A DNA stretch of 64,000 nucleotides. Origin: Agrypnia vestita. Taxonomy: Eukaryota; Arthropoda; Insecta; Trichoptera; Phryganeidae. Location of the stretch: assembly GCA_016648135.1 (NCBI GenBank), contig JADDOH010023005.1, positions 1 to 64,000 of the forward strand. The letters are read 5' to 3'. The notes beneath the pieces were generated by a model. It saw only the letters and a program-made list of their open reading frames with translations. It ran no database searches and was not told the DNA's origin. The position numbers and the translations under genes were made by a program. This document shows, piece by piece, positions 11,739 to 22,430 of this stretch (the stretch's first letter is position 1; each line of letters starts with the position of its first letter).

Positions 11739-12195
11739 TGTCTTCTTCTTTTTCTTCTTTTGTTAGATCTTTGATCTGTGTTGACAGGTCAGTCCTGGTC
11801 TTGTGATGAATACGTCCAGCTCTCTCTCCATCTCTTTGGTGTTCTCCCTGGCGGTCGGTTCTAGGAAGTATCTCCATTCTCTCGACATGGTCTCTGCAGA
11901 AACGCCTTCTCTGCCTGCTTCATCTTACAATGTCTTGTATGTCGCAAGTTCTGCAGATTTCTGCATTGGGTACTCTGTCTCTGAGGGTCATGCCCGCAAT
12001 GGATCTTAGGGTCTTCATCTCTGTAGTTCTGAGAAGGTGTTTGAAGGTGTTTAGTTCTCACCGCGTCCGCTTTTGCTTCGATACTGTATGTAATGATAGG
12101 TCTTATGCATGTTCTATATAGTCTGACTTTGCTTTCCACTAGCATATGCTTATTGTCCCATACAGTGTCTCTTAAGTTTCCAGAGATAACCACTG
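11739..12195 (-). pseudogene. 3' end of an RTE-type LINE
   Basis: The minus strand reads GNLRDTVWDNKHM, ESKVRLYRTCIRPIITYSIE and then, after a frameshift, EMKTLRSIAG and RDRVPNAEICRTC, the conserved region C-terminal to the RT in RTE/BovB-like LINEs. The copy ends in a (GAA)n-like simple-repeat tail on that strand (TCTTCTTCTTTTTCTTC on the plus strand at 11742-11760), as is usual for RTE. It is 5'-truncated and frame-shifted, hence inactive. Confidence 0.7.
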
Positions 12196-12410
12196 CTTTG
12201 TTTGTCTGTTTGATTAAATGTATTGATATTTAACCACGTCACGAATTTTTTTATAAAAATACGTCGAATTTTATAATTCGCGAAAAAGCTGTTGGAGATG
12301 ACATATAGAGGACACCTATTAAAGATCTGGCATAATCAAATATTCAAATATGGCTCAGTTAGCAACATGTACATCGATGAGCGCGCATAAGAAGATATAG
12401 GAAGAGAATG

Positions 12411-12926
12411 AGATAAATGTGGCAAAGTGAATAGGGACCCACCATATACCCAGAGCCTTTTTATGAACAATAGCTTCCATACCGGCCCAACACTTTCGCC
12501 ACCCAACTCGGCATGTGTGCATGCTAAAGTCATCCTCTTCATGCCATTAAAATTCGTATGAGTGCAAGCGGTGCGGAGAGATGTCCACACAAAACCGCTT
12601 CACTGTCTCCTAGATGCAGAGATGAGGATTAGTTTATTTGTCAAATAGGATTACAATAACAGATTTACAGATAAATGTGGCAAAGTGAATAGGGACCCAC
12701 CATATACCCAGAGCCTTTTTATGAACAATAGCTTCCATACCGGCCCTACACTTTCGCCACCCAACTCGGCATGTGTGCATGCTAAAGTCATCCTCTTCAT
12801 GCCATTAAAATTCGTATGAGTGCAAGCGGTGCGGAGAGACGTCCACACAAAACCGCTTCACTGTCTCCTAGATGCAGAGATGAGGATTAGTTTATTTGTC
12901 AAATAGGATTACAATAACAGATTTAC
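12411..12926. repeat. Two-copy tandem duplication, 258-bp unit
   Basis: Units 12411-12668 and 12669-12926 are almost identical; I see substitutions at the CCAACACT/CCTACACT and AGATGTCC/AGACGTCC sites. The junction runs straight through AACAGATTTACAGATAAATG. The unit includes an open frame on the minus strand with no recognised domain. The low divergence indicates a recent duplication or assembly duplication. Confidence 0.85.
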
Positions 12927-13317
12927 AATATTTACATAAAATGCAGTGAAGTTTATAAATAAATAAATAAAAATGATACATGATATACATGCATGTGAGG
13001 CAACGCAGGTAAAGCCCTTATAAAAAAATACCGTTAGTTAATAATAATAACACATATATTATTTACGTCTGCTCGTATATGACGGGGGTCAACGGTTCGA
13101 TTCCGCCGGATAGGCTCATTCGTTTAGGCACTAACGAGCGGTCTTAGTTCAGTGTCAATGTCCGTATTAATTGTCTACAGGCACGGCCAGCTAATAGCAG
13201 GGAGGTGGTGGGGTTGATGCAGTGGGGTTGGGTGGTTTTTCGTAAAAATATACTTCAGAAAGTTAATATAAATTAGGCTTAGGTGGTGGATATAAGTTTG
13301 TTGGAAACTTTTTGGCT
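12927..13317. other. Non-coding DNA with a B-box-like motif
   Basis: Around 13090-13106 the word GGTTCGATTCC resembles a pol III B box, but no matching A box or tRNA fold precedes it. It may be a SINE remnant. Confidence 0.3.
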
Positions 13318-13446
13318 TTCGATGTAATTTATTTATGGTTTTTGTGTTTAATTTGTAGAACTCCATATTTATTTTTAGCGAAATTTAAAATAAATTAAAT
13401 TTTAATAAATATTATTTTTAAGTTCTACGGGTTAAGTATTTTTATG

Positions 13447-13485
13447 TGTTACAGCTGTTTCGGCTTGTAAGGCCATTATCAAACA
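13447..13485 (-). ncRNA. Variant hammerhead motif (U3/A8), PLE-B left arm
   Basis: On the minus strand: stem I UGU/ACA, core UUGAUAA in place of CUGAUGA, stem II GGC..GCC, GAA, palindromic stem III ACAGCUGU, cleavage-site A. The C3 and G8 positions are changed together to U and A, which could keep the 3-8 base pair. Activity is uncertain. Confidence 0.6.
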
Positions 13486-13499
13486 GTCTGATATCAAAC

Positions 13500-13538
13500 T
13501 GTTTGATAATGGCCTTACAAGCCGAAACAGCTGTAACA
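13500..13538 (+). ncRNA. Variant hammerhead motif (U3/A8), PLE-B right arm
   Basis: Mirror copy of the left-arm motif: TGT, TTGATAA (13503-13509), GGC..GCC, GAAACAGCTGT, A, ACA. It has the same paired core change. Confidence 0.6.
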
Positions 13539-13949
13539 CATAAAAATACTTAACCCGTAGAACTTGAAAATAATATTTATTAAAATTTAATTTATTTTAA
13601 ATTTCGCTAAAAAAAAAATTCGATGTAATATTTTATGTGGAAAACAGATCAATGAAAATACACTTTTGTGTATAAAATAAAAATGTCAATTTTCGAGCCT
13701 TATCTGGATAGATAAGAATAATAATTTTCTTCTTCAAATATAGCAAAATTATTTTGTGGTGACATAATTATAATTTATATAAAATAACTTTGTAAACACC
13801 ACTTTTTATTAAAAAAAATTCATCATGTTTTGAAGTCAATGGCTTCTACTTCAGGATAACAAAAATAAAATTTTAAAATCGAAGTATAGATCAAAATATA
13901 AAAAAGTTATATATGTAAAATGATAATATAAAGTACCTACGTAACATGA

Positions 13950-14191
13950 AAATAAATTTAAAAGATAAATATTAGCAAAATGGACCTGATTATTTATAAC
14001 ATTCAATTTACTATTAACACTCTTTCTTATTTCCAAAATTTCTAATTTATCAAACAGTGATTCTGTATAGTTTATATGTAAAATTTGTAAACCCTTATTA
14101 ATATCAAAAGAATGATCCGAAGCCAAAAGATGGTTAGAAAATTCGGAATAATTATTACTATTGAAACACCTTAAGTGTTCCTTAACTCTAA
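13950..14191 (-). pseudogene. PLE GIY-YIG C-terminal fragment
   Basis: The minus strand reads continuously FRVKEHLRCFNSNNYSEFSN, then HLLASDHSFDIN, then LEILEIRKSVNS and a LLNLF end. This aligns block by block with the C-terminal part of the PLE protein at 53181-54386 (IRIKEHIKC, FSEFAEHLIN, LEALEINKAINN, LKLF). The RT domain and the GIY and YIG motifs themselves are absent, so it is a 5'-truncated relic of a different PLE family. It lies outside the PLE-B target duplications. Confidence 0.75.
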
Positions 14192-15089
14192 AATATTAAA
14201 AATTAAAAAAAATAATAATAATAATTTAGTCTAAAATATAGTAAATTATTGAAAAGAATAAAATGAAATAGCTCTCAAATCGTTTTTCAAAAGTGATTCA
14301 CAGAGGAAAATTGGCTTGCAAAAAGTAAAAGACACTGTATGACGAAGATCGGCGCTAACTTGACTTAAGTCATTTCACCTTGGAGCTAAAAATAAAATAA
14401 GGGCTTCTCGTGGCGCTCAATTACCCGCTCTTTTGCGAACAAAAAGCTTTGTAAGTGATCATTAAGCTTTGTCCAAACGCCTTGAAATGGGAAGCTTTGC
14501 AGTGTGAGAAGTTTTAATTTAAATGCACTTTATATTTCAAAGAAGTGTCATATTTTACCTTGTATTTTCTGCATAAGTGTACCTTTTATTACGAAACTTA
14601 ATCCTGACATCGGTCTGGCAAATTTACCCGCAATTTCAACCTGCTTTCCATCTCTCTCTCGGTCCCTCTTTTCTTCTCCCCTCAGTTAACGTATAATTTT
14701 AATACAGACACTCTAATTAGAAACGTAAAGAATTTAATTAGATAAGGGATGAATTTATCGCAAGTGGAAATGCCAAGGAGGAAAGTAAGTTAAGTTGGTT
14801 GCATGGAACCGAATTTATCGTTTACCTTATATAAAAAAGGTATATTTTTACTAATAAATATAATAAGTTTCATATTTATGCATTAAATATATGCCGTCTC
14901 GTATCATAAATATATTACCACCAATCTAGGTCACACACATACACACAAACGTGGCGAGTCTGCCGCGTAAACAAAACTGTGGCACAGCAGTGTACACGAG
15001 GCAGGGATACAGAGCGATGCTCGAAGTACCGTCAGCATACACACACAGCTAGACTTCAATAGAGTTCTTTGTTCGCAAAACATATAAAA
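14192..15089. other. Non-coding DNA
   Basis: No supported gene. Positions 14930-15060 are a CA-rich, GC-richer patch. Confidence 0.4.
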
Positions 15090-15335
15090 TTAGTCAACGC
15101 CCTGTACGGGCATGTCAACGACCCCCAGCGTATGCCGAAGGCCCTGGTCCGTCGAGTCTTTATCATTGTCTTTACTATCGTAATTATGTATAACTTTTAA
15201 TTGTTTTATCGAGCGAATAAAATCGTCAAACATTTCACGACTTTGGAGAATTCCCCTTACATGACGGGTGGTGACCCTAAAGCAGCCTTCTCCTGATTCA
15301 TCGATCACCACAAATTGGTGACTACCGACGCTCAC
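15090..15335 (-). CDS. Unidentified 81-codon ORF
   Basis: The frame stands out by base composition (about 45% GC against about 30% around it) and by an even, soluble-protein residue mix: start MSVGSHQFVVIDESGEG, middle FDDFIRSIKQLKVIHNYD, end GVVDMPVQGVD. I do not recognise the family. No convincing splice acceptor or donor flanks it. It could be an exon of an unrecognised gene or a fragment of a transposon ORF. I favour neither. Confidence 0.3.
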   Translation of the reverse strand: MSVGSHQFVVIDESGEGCFRVTTRHVRGILQSREMFDDFIRSIKQLKVIHNYDSKDNDKDSTDQGLRHTLGVVDMPVQGVD

Positions 15336-15479
15336 CTTTTAACCCTCAAAAATGCATATTTTGCACAACAATATTATATAAAAAGATTTAACAAATAAAA
15401 TACATTATTTAGTAATATATTATAACAGCTGGTTAGCCGTGTTTCACCCCGGACCATATTTAGTGAGTATAGAATTGCG

Positions 15480-15985
15480 TTGACGTGTCTTTTTTGCTGC
15501 TTTCGGTACCTGGATCCTGGATTGGAACCTTTTAGAACTTTCTGAAACTTTCTTCATCCAGAACTTTCTAGAGCATTCTGAAATCTTTTTTAAATCTTCT
15601 GGAACCTTCTAGACTCACTGGCGCACTCCGCCACTCAGTTTAGAACCTTATAGAACTTTCGGGAAATTTTTAGTAAGTTTTCCTTCCAGAACTTTCTATA
15701 GCAGGTTTTTCCGGAACATTCTAGACTCACTGACACCATCGGCTGGCCCGTTCTGAAACAATCTTAAGCGTTAGCGGCCTTCTCATACCAAAACAATATG
15801 CTAGAAAGCACATTTTTTTCACTCACTCCCACCCATGCTAAGCCACCCCCACCAAACTCGCAAACTTTCTATGTGACACCAAGGGCTATCTACCACCATA
15901 ACCGCCGATGGGTGGCAGTGACTGGTTGTGAAGAAAATTAGATGGGTTTGGAACGACGGGTTTCTTTTATATGTTTATATTAGAT
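15480..15985 (-). mobile_element. Helitron-like repeat rich in heat-shock elements, minus copy
   Basis: Its complement matches 33020-33450 in order: the tract of TTCTAGAA-type motifs, the AGTGGCGGA block, the GAAAGCACAT block, the GGGAGTGGGTG block, the TGGTGGTAGATAGCCCTTGG block and an AGAAACCCGT end. The CTAG-type 3' end seen in the other copy is not preserved here. Perfect three-unit heat-shock elements lie at 15596-15610, 15683-15697 and 15708-15722. Confidence 0.6.
15596..15722. promoter_or_regulatory. Cluster of three perfect heat-shock elements
   Basis: Exact nTTCnnGAAnnTTCn matches at 15596-15610 (TTCTGGAACCTTC), 15683-15697 (TTCCAGAACTTTC) and 15708-15722 (TTCCGGAACATTC), with additional two-unit matches between. 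The sites are part of the dispersed repeat, so binding by HSF is plausible but not linked to a nearby gene. Confidence 0.5.
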
Positions 15986-16555
15986 TTATTTCATCTTTTT
16001 GCGCTTTTCTTCTAAATATCTAATCACTATTATTCTGAAATAAATTAATATTTATTACATTTTTTAAAGAATGTTATGTTAAATAAAACAAAGATATTTA
16101 TTTTTGATCATTGAAAAATTACTTTTCAATATTCTTCGTATAATTTGAATGATGAAATAACCATAAAAACTCGTTGGCATTTATATGTTAATACCTAGTT
16201 ATTAGTTATATCAATATATTTCAAGTAAGCATTGAAATAATATTTACGTAAAAAACTTCTTAATTATTCATGCGTCTATGTTTTTATAAAGTAACATATA
16301 TGTATTCAGTACAACATTACATCCAATACAGTAAATAAAGTAATACCTCCTTAACCTTCGGCTGGGTGTATCATTGCTGAGAGGATTTTCATTTACATTT
16401 TATGACTAGAAAAAATAATTTAATATTAAAATTTATTGACCAATCAAATATTGCCACCGACGTCAAATTACGATGCAAAAAAAAAAGAAAAACAAGACAG
16501 ACGCAGCCTTATGATGGGTCGCTGGCCCCATCGACAGGTAAAAATCAATCATACA
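15986..16555. other. Non-coding AT-rich DNA
   Basis: No supported feature. Confidence 0.4.
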
Positions 16556-17399
16556 CAGGTATGTTTGGATTCTAGATAACTCTAATATAAAAATATGAGT
16601 TGAGCTTGAGTTCTAGACAAGAAAACTTGGTGCTTTGTACATTGAAATATGTATTAATGAAATTATTAGAAAAATATATCATATATATATAGAAAAATAT
16701 TTTATATATATTATACAGGGTTATTTGTAAAATATTAATAACCTCGCAGGACTATATTCCTGCCTTGATTATGAGTCGAAAATGTTCAAGCTATTATTAC
16801 CTAATATCAATAGTTAAGGAGATATGCGACATCAAAGTTTGCATTTTTTTTCAATATTTCTGACTTATTTTTTGTACAACGTTGGACTATCATTAAAGTA
16901 ACTTATATCGAATATGAAAAATTCATTCCCTTTAATACAAGTCAAATAAAAAAAATAAAAACCTTCGAATTCCAATTGGAATTTTTTCAGCGTTTTTATC
17001 ATTTTATTTAACTTGTATTGAAACGAATGAATTTTTCGTAATCGATATGAGTTACTGTAATGATAGTCCAACGTTTTACAAAAAATAAGTCAGAAATATT
17101 GAAAAAAAATGCTAACTTTGATGTGGCATATCTCCTTAACTATTGATATTAGGTCATAATAGCTTGAACATTTTCGACTCATAATCAAGGCAGAAATATA
17201 GTCCTGCGAAGTTATTAATGTTTTACAAATAACCCTGTATAATATATATAAAATATTTTTCTATATATATATATGATATATTTTTCTAATAATTTCATTA
17301 ATACATATTTCAATGTACAAAGCACCAAGTTTTCTTGTCTAGAACTCAAGCTCAACTCATATTTTTGTATTAGAGTTATCTAGAATCCAAACATACCTG
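16556..17399. repeat. 844-bp near-perfect palindrome containing a CAGGG-type foldback MITE
   Basis: The left arm from CAGGTATGTTTGGATTCTAG is mirrored to the right end AATCCAAACATACCTG, with the centre at CCAATTGG (16972-16979) and no spacer. The inner ~520 bp, starting ACAGGGTTATTTG near 16718, belong to the same family as 46506-47022 and 58386-59140 (shared GTCGAAAATGTTCAAG and AAAATTCATTC blocks). The outer ~160 bp of each arm are additional palindromic sequence, so the symmetry is larger than the MITE. The arms differ only by scattered substitutions. Confidence 0.85.
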
Positions 17400-18436
17400 A
17401 AATATTTAAATATATATAAACTTCTTTCGAAGAAGTAAATTTCAGAATGTTCACTCTTATTTGACTGCGTACAGAATGTTGTATTATTTTGATTCCTTTA
17501 TATATCGATACAATAAATCCTAATATTTTTTATTCGTATAACTTATTTTCTACCAAGTAACAGCTGTTTCCGCTCATCGGGCAATAATGGAACACTTGCT
17601 TTCTGTGCACGTACAAAAAGTAGGTATTATTTTGTAAATAATTTAGCTATGTCTATCAGTATTCGACGAGTTTAGTCCAACATTTCAATATGTAACATCT
17701 GTCGCCGAAGGTCACGGACAAGCCTTTGGCCAAATACTTGTCGCGAAATATAAAAAATACCTTTTTGTGAAAGATTATTTTATTTTGAATTAGAAAAACG
17801 ATCTACGTTATCCTCGAAAAAATACGCAAGGTTTTCCTTATGATTTTTATTTGGTTATTATTTTTTTTATGTAAGTCAATTGTTTTATTAACATATAATC
17901 TAATACTTATGTGCAAATTCAAATTGAAATAAACATATAATAACAATCGAAATTGTAAACTATAATAGTTGAGTGTAAATTAAAAACATTATTTCTCTTA
18001 CTTAACACTTAAGACGTTTACAAGTTATTTGAATTATTTATTGTGTAAGGTCAATTTCGTTATCACCGCTTCAATATACAATAATTTTTTCATGAGAATT
18101 ATATGATCGTTCATTATACGATTCGTAATAATTATATAACTTGGGCCCATACCATTCAAAAAATAATAAAATAGAAAATTGGTATTTTTTATTTTTTTAT
18201 TTATTTCTTGACGTTATTTTACGCATCACGGAGGCTGTAGATTGTTTAACTATAAATAATTATTAAATTTTTCTAAATAGACTTCATTTTCATATTCACA
18301 AGTGCGATCTATTTTATTGATGGTTTCCATAACTGCATGCGAAATGCCTGACCCTATCAGCAATATTGTTCTAAAGCGTAAAAAGAGATTGAGGCTTCGG
18401 CCCGAATTCAATGTCAATACTTAGATGATTTGAATG
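17400..18436. other. Non-coding AT-rich DNA
   Basis: No supported gene or element end. Confidence 0.4.
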
Positions 18437-18501
18437 TTAAGGTATGCTTAAGAAGCGTTATTTTCATTTCAAAATAACACTCTTAAGACATACCTTAACC
18501 T
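18437..18501. repeat. Small foldback hairpin
   Basis: GTTAAGGTATGCTTAAGAAG at the left pairs with the right arm ending GACATACCTTAAC; about 29 bp of stem with a few mismatches around a 6-7-nt loop. It is probably a miniature foldback element, since its arms look too AT-rich and mismatched for a microRNA precursor, although that was not tested. Confidence 0.5.
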
Positions 18502-18612
18502 TTAAATGAGGCTCGCTCTTTTAAATATCCTCACTGAAAGGGACAACGTAAGATCGGGGCTCAAATGTAATTTTTTCCTTGGAAAATGTACCTTTCTAGG
18601 TGCTAGGACTCA

Positions 18613-18954
18613 CTAAATGATATATAATAATAAATAAGCAGTTAACCCACTTCGCCGCCACTTAAATTGTAGGAGTATTGTATACAGCAGTATTGTATAA
18701 GCAGGAAGCAAAAAAATTCGCAAAATTTTGCTACGCCTATCGCCCGTAACTATTACCGACTGTAGCCCATTATCGCGCTCTTCGTTAAATATTTTCCTGG
18801 ATATGTCAAAGTGGGTTTTTCCACTTCGTGGGATATTCTCGGTGAACCCTTGTTCCAGGAAATGTCTAACTCTGTTTTTTAAGGAGGACTTCTTTGATGA
18901 AATTGATATGTATGTTAGAACGATAGATCGCTGATGTTCCAAGTAAAATTCCAA
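18613..18954 (-). other. Unrecognised 113-codon open frame
   Basis: The N-terminal ~80 residues are hydrophilic and basic (KKSSLKNRVRHFLEQGF, EERDNGLQSVIVTGD) and the tail is AT-rich hydrophobic read-through. I do not recognise the family, and no splice sites or TE ends were assigned. A chance frame or an old transposon fragment are both possible. Confidence 0.2.
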
Positions 18955-19190
18955 ATAAAATATGTTTCTCGAGCTTCTATTTTTGAATCTAGGTGTAAAA
19001 TTAAATAATATTAAACCCCGAAAATATTATTTTGTTTGTAAATTGTATTAATCCATATTTATGTTTAAACATAACTCAAAATGCAAACAATGATTATACA
19101 AACACAACTTATTACACATACAATGATTATACATGCACGATGCAAGCAAAAAGGCATACAAACACGAGTCTTTAGGTCTTCAATGTAAAG

Positions 19191-19832
19191 ATACCGATAC
19201 ACATGCTCATTAGTGGCTCGTGAGATGCGCAATATTTGAGCTTCTTGAGCCATTGCTATTTAGTAGCATATGTGTACGCACATTGCTAATAATGAGCATG
19301 CTCATTTTATTTGCGGGTGGAAGGGATATCTTTTGAGCATGTGTGAACGGGCTTGCTTATGAGCATGCTAATGTCATTCGCTGCTAGTATCGGCTAGTAT
19401 CAATGCGATCTTCTCAGTCCGCGACAGATGAATCAAATATGGTGCGTTGGGGAGATGACAAAACATTACTTTTCGTGACTTATTATAGGAATACGAATGT
19501 CTGTGGAATACTCGGTCACTGCCATATAAAAATAATATAGCAAGAAATAATGTTTGTGAAACTCTATTACAGGACATGAATGATTCAAATCGTAAAATAA
19601 AAATTATAAAAACTAAAATCAAAAATATGCGAATGGAAACTCGGGAACTGTTTTGATTTATTGGTTCATTTGAATTTCCTGTTTCAGTTTGCAATGTTTC
19701 CATTTTGAACAAGAGCGTCTCTATTCTATGACAAGAGTATGCCAGTAATCACCGTGTGTGTTTGATTGTTAGCTTTAAGCATGCTCATTCATGAGCATTC
19801 TCAAAAATAGGCATGTGTATCAGTACCTTAAA
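19191..19832 (+). mobile_element. Non-autonomous PIF/Harbinger-like element
   Basis: The terminal inverted repeats AGATACCGATACACATGC (left) and GCATGTGTATCAGTACCT (right) are flanked by TAA on both sides, matching the 3-bp TWA target of PIF/Harbinger. GAGCATGCTC palindromes and GAGCATG words recur in the subterminal 200 bp. Inside is a degraded Myb/SANT-like DNA-binding fragment (19430-19632), the accessory protein typical of this superfamily. No nuclease remains. Confidence 0.6.
19430..19632 (+). pseudogene. Myb/SANT-like domain fragment of a Harbinger accessory protein
   Basis: The plus strand reads WGDDKTLLFVTYYRN, then after a +1 frameshift near 19530 continues NNIARNNVCETLLQDMN and IKTKIKNMRMETREL before a stop. 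The W..D..T..LL..Y start and the K.KI.N.R...REL helix are the usual beginning and end of SANT/MADF-type domains encoded beside Harbinger nucleases. One frameshift and a stop mark it as a pseudogene. Confidence 0.5.
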
Positions 19833-21924
19833 TAATTATGTATATGGGCTTAACTCACTACAACAACAATGTTTCTATATAGCTCCAACGTAAGCAATTA
19901 TTACCTAAGCAATAATTATGTGGGAAGTTTACAATACAACTTTATTAAGTATAAAACATAATTGTAAAATATATCAACAGAATTACCAAAATGTTTTTGG
20001 GATCGCGTTTAAATAATTTGGATTAGTTTGCAGTTGAACGCTAGGCCGCGTGAAGCTGTGATTAGTTTCGATAACCTAAGAAACATAGCGTGTCTGAATA
20101 TTTCCTTAGCAATATATGACCAGAACTTCAAAATGTGCATGAGGCGAGTTCATAAAATAAACGAAATTTACCAATTTGGCACGCATCCAAGTCTAACAGT
20201 AATTGAAAAACAACGAACACTTCAACAATATTATTTTACTTTTCCTAAAGAAGCTGGTTTGTAAATATCTTAGCTCGCTTTCGCCCCTACCGAAATATCA
20301 TACTAAAGTAATTTCGGAAAAAATGTGAAGAGAAAACAACTTAACAAATACGCCCTACTCATTACTAAGATTACTTATATGTTTAATTCAATACCATAAA
20401 CATTAAACTTTTTGAAAATTCTTTAGTTCACTAACTGATTAAAATATTTCTTTCACATATTTATAAACATAAGTTCAATATATATATTATAGGATAAGTT
20501 AGGTGGCTTATACCCATAACTTGCACATTGCTACCGTTTTCTAAAAGTAATTAAATTATATTTATTTTAATTAATTTAATATAAGGTGCCAATATAAATC
20601 TTACATATTAAATCGACATTTTTTAGACTTTGTTAGTCATGTAGAGCTCATTAGTGAAGAGAAGCCATTATTTTTATTTTATTTGATTCAGAATTCAAAC
20701 AGCTTATTTGATACTAAGAAATAGAACTTATGATATAATAATAATATTAAGCATATATTATATGAATTCACTTGATATAGAATACTGTGTATTGTATACA
20801 ACAGAATAAGAGAACATATTTAACAAATTCAATAAAAAGATCAACGGATGAAGGAGTTTTTAAAAAAAAATATAAAATACATTAATACATGAAGTACGGT
20901 AAATTTATTTCCAGGGGGAGAGGAAGGAAGGCGAAATGGATTAAGTAGAGGGAAAATAGGAGAAGGAATAAAAAAATTAATTAAGTTTAAAGGAAGGCAA
21001 GAAGGAAGACAAGTGTGGAGTTACGCAATGTGTTTAATGTATTTGATCTTAGTGGTTGTCATGTTGACGATGTTGAGTTCATTGAAAAATATGTTTAAGT
21101 CCGATAAGGTAGCCTCAGTTTTTATTTTGTATATAGGTACACATGTGAATCATTTAAGTGAAGTTAAATTTGGAACAATTGGTTCAATTATTGACTTATC
21201 TATGGTTATGTCCTATTTGTGTTTCATTCTTTTTTGTATTTCATATTATCAAGCGATTGTTGGATGACCGAATTAAATAAATAAAAATTTTAAAAAAATA
21301 ATACGGGTGGTAATAGAAGATAATTAGATAATGAATAATATTGAAGTATTTTGAAAAAAAATGTAAATTTAAACGATTTATGAGTTTAGATTGGATTTTA
21401 TCTTATCCAATATATATCATCTTATAAATAAATGTAAAAATAAATTATTACATTTATTTCATTCCTGTCTTTCCAGTAATTATTTTTATACAACAAGTGC
21501 GAAATTTAAAAATAATCATGAATGTACTATAGGTCGACCACAATCAAAAGACCATTCCCTAACTTTGTCCGATAAGAAGAAAGCGGGGGGAAAGTTGCCT
21601 GCAAGCCTAAATTACAAGCCTCAATATGATATTCCAAATAAATATATATTTTTTTGTTTAAAAAAGGTTACCTACTTACTAGAAAAACTTATTTTGTATT
21701 AATTTTTTTCATCGTAACAACACACATATTTTTGCGCACATTCTTTTGAATGCGGTCTATCTATATTATACTCACGCGATTTTCTTGGATTACATGTTTA
21801 TTTAACTTTAGGTTACTGTTTGCAACTTATCGGTAGATTTCAGCGCCCAGCGTTAATTTAATTTCTCGCAATTGTCAAAAATAGATATCTTGCGAGGGCT
21901 ATTTCCAAAAATACACGACGGTTT
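19833..21924. other. Non-coding DNA with several orphan frames
   Basis: Frames at 20028-20264, 21013-21267 and 21391-21702 (plus) show no domain or homology that I can support. 20915-21010 is a purine-rich (GGAAGG) tract. No element ends were found. Confidence 0.35.
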
Positions 21925-22271
21925 GAAATACTACTCCGCTATATATAGAGGTCCGTGAGTTATATTCGCACGTTGATGCTAGTGCATTCTGACTGCACTC
22001 GACTAGTGCATTCTGACTGCCGCCTGACTGTGCTGTTTATAAACACAGTGTGAGAGTTTGTCATGTTGCACCAGTAAATTCTCCACATCTAAATGTTCTT
22101 ACGAACGTATATATCTTTTGCCTTAGCAATTTGTTTGATTTAATACGTCATTTTCGTACCCGCGGATACGGAGAAAATGTCTGTTTTAATGTGCGTATTA
22201 GGCACGCGATTAATTATTTTAAATTCAGCTACTCTGCAGTCAATTTATGGAATATATCGAGCAGCGAGTAA
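21925..22271 (+). promoter_or_regulatory. Promoter-like segment with TATA box and 18-bp direct repeat
   Basis: A TATATATAG box at 21940-21948 is followed 31 bp downstream by an 18-bp exact direct repeat, CTAGTGCATTCTGACTGC, at 21979-21996 and 22003-22020. GC content rises here. It could be the core of a retrotransposon LTR or a lone promoter. No LTR ends or downstream gene could be defined. Confidence 0.3.
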
Positions 22272-22392
22272 ACAGAGTATTAGGACGAAGAAATTTTTTT
22301 TCAATTGATTCAGGAACATTGTAGATTGACATTTTTAAAAAATATTGATTATACTATCTGTATAAATTTACTCATATTATTTGATAAATTTC

Positions 22393-22430
22393 ACCTACAT
22401 GTTTCGGAAATACCTTTCCATCATCAGGGT
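22393..22430 (-). ncRNA. Hammerhead ribozyme, PLE-C left arm
   Basis: Minus strand: stem I ACC/GGU, CUGAUGA, stem II GGAAA-GGUA-UUUCC, GAA, palindromic stem III ACAUGU, cleavage-site A. The core is fully intact. Confidence 0.8.

Larger units (their letters stand above)
13329..13618. mobile_element. Inverted PLE terminal pair (PLE-B)
   Basis: A 290-bp insertion flanked by an 11-bp duplication TTCGATGTAAT (13318-13328 and 13619-13629). It consists of a 43-nt left tail (13329-13371) and two inverted arms of about 120 bp separated by a 10-nt centre. Each arm holds a hammerhead-like motif. There is no coding sequence. Confidence 0.8.

Noticed and set aside
18437..18501. MicroRNA precursor
   Set aside because: A hairpin is present, but the mismatches and AT-rich arms look more like a small foldback element; not tested by small RNA data.
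20028..20264. Possible 78-codon gene
   Set aside because: No recognisable domain, splice sites or compositional support beyond being open.
21013..21702. Two open frames as membrane-protein genes
   Set aside because: The hydrophobicity is explained by T-rich DNA; no conserved motif or gene structure.
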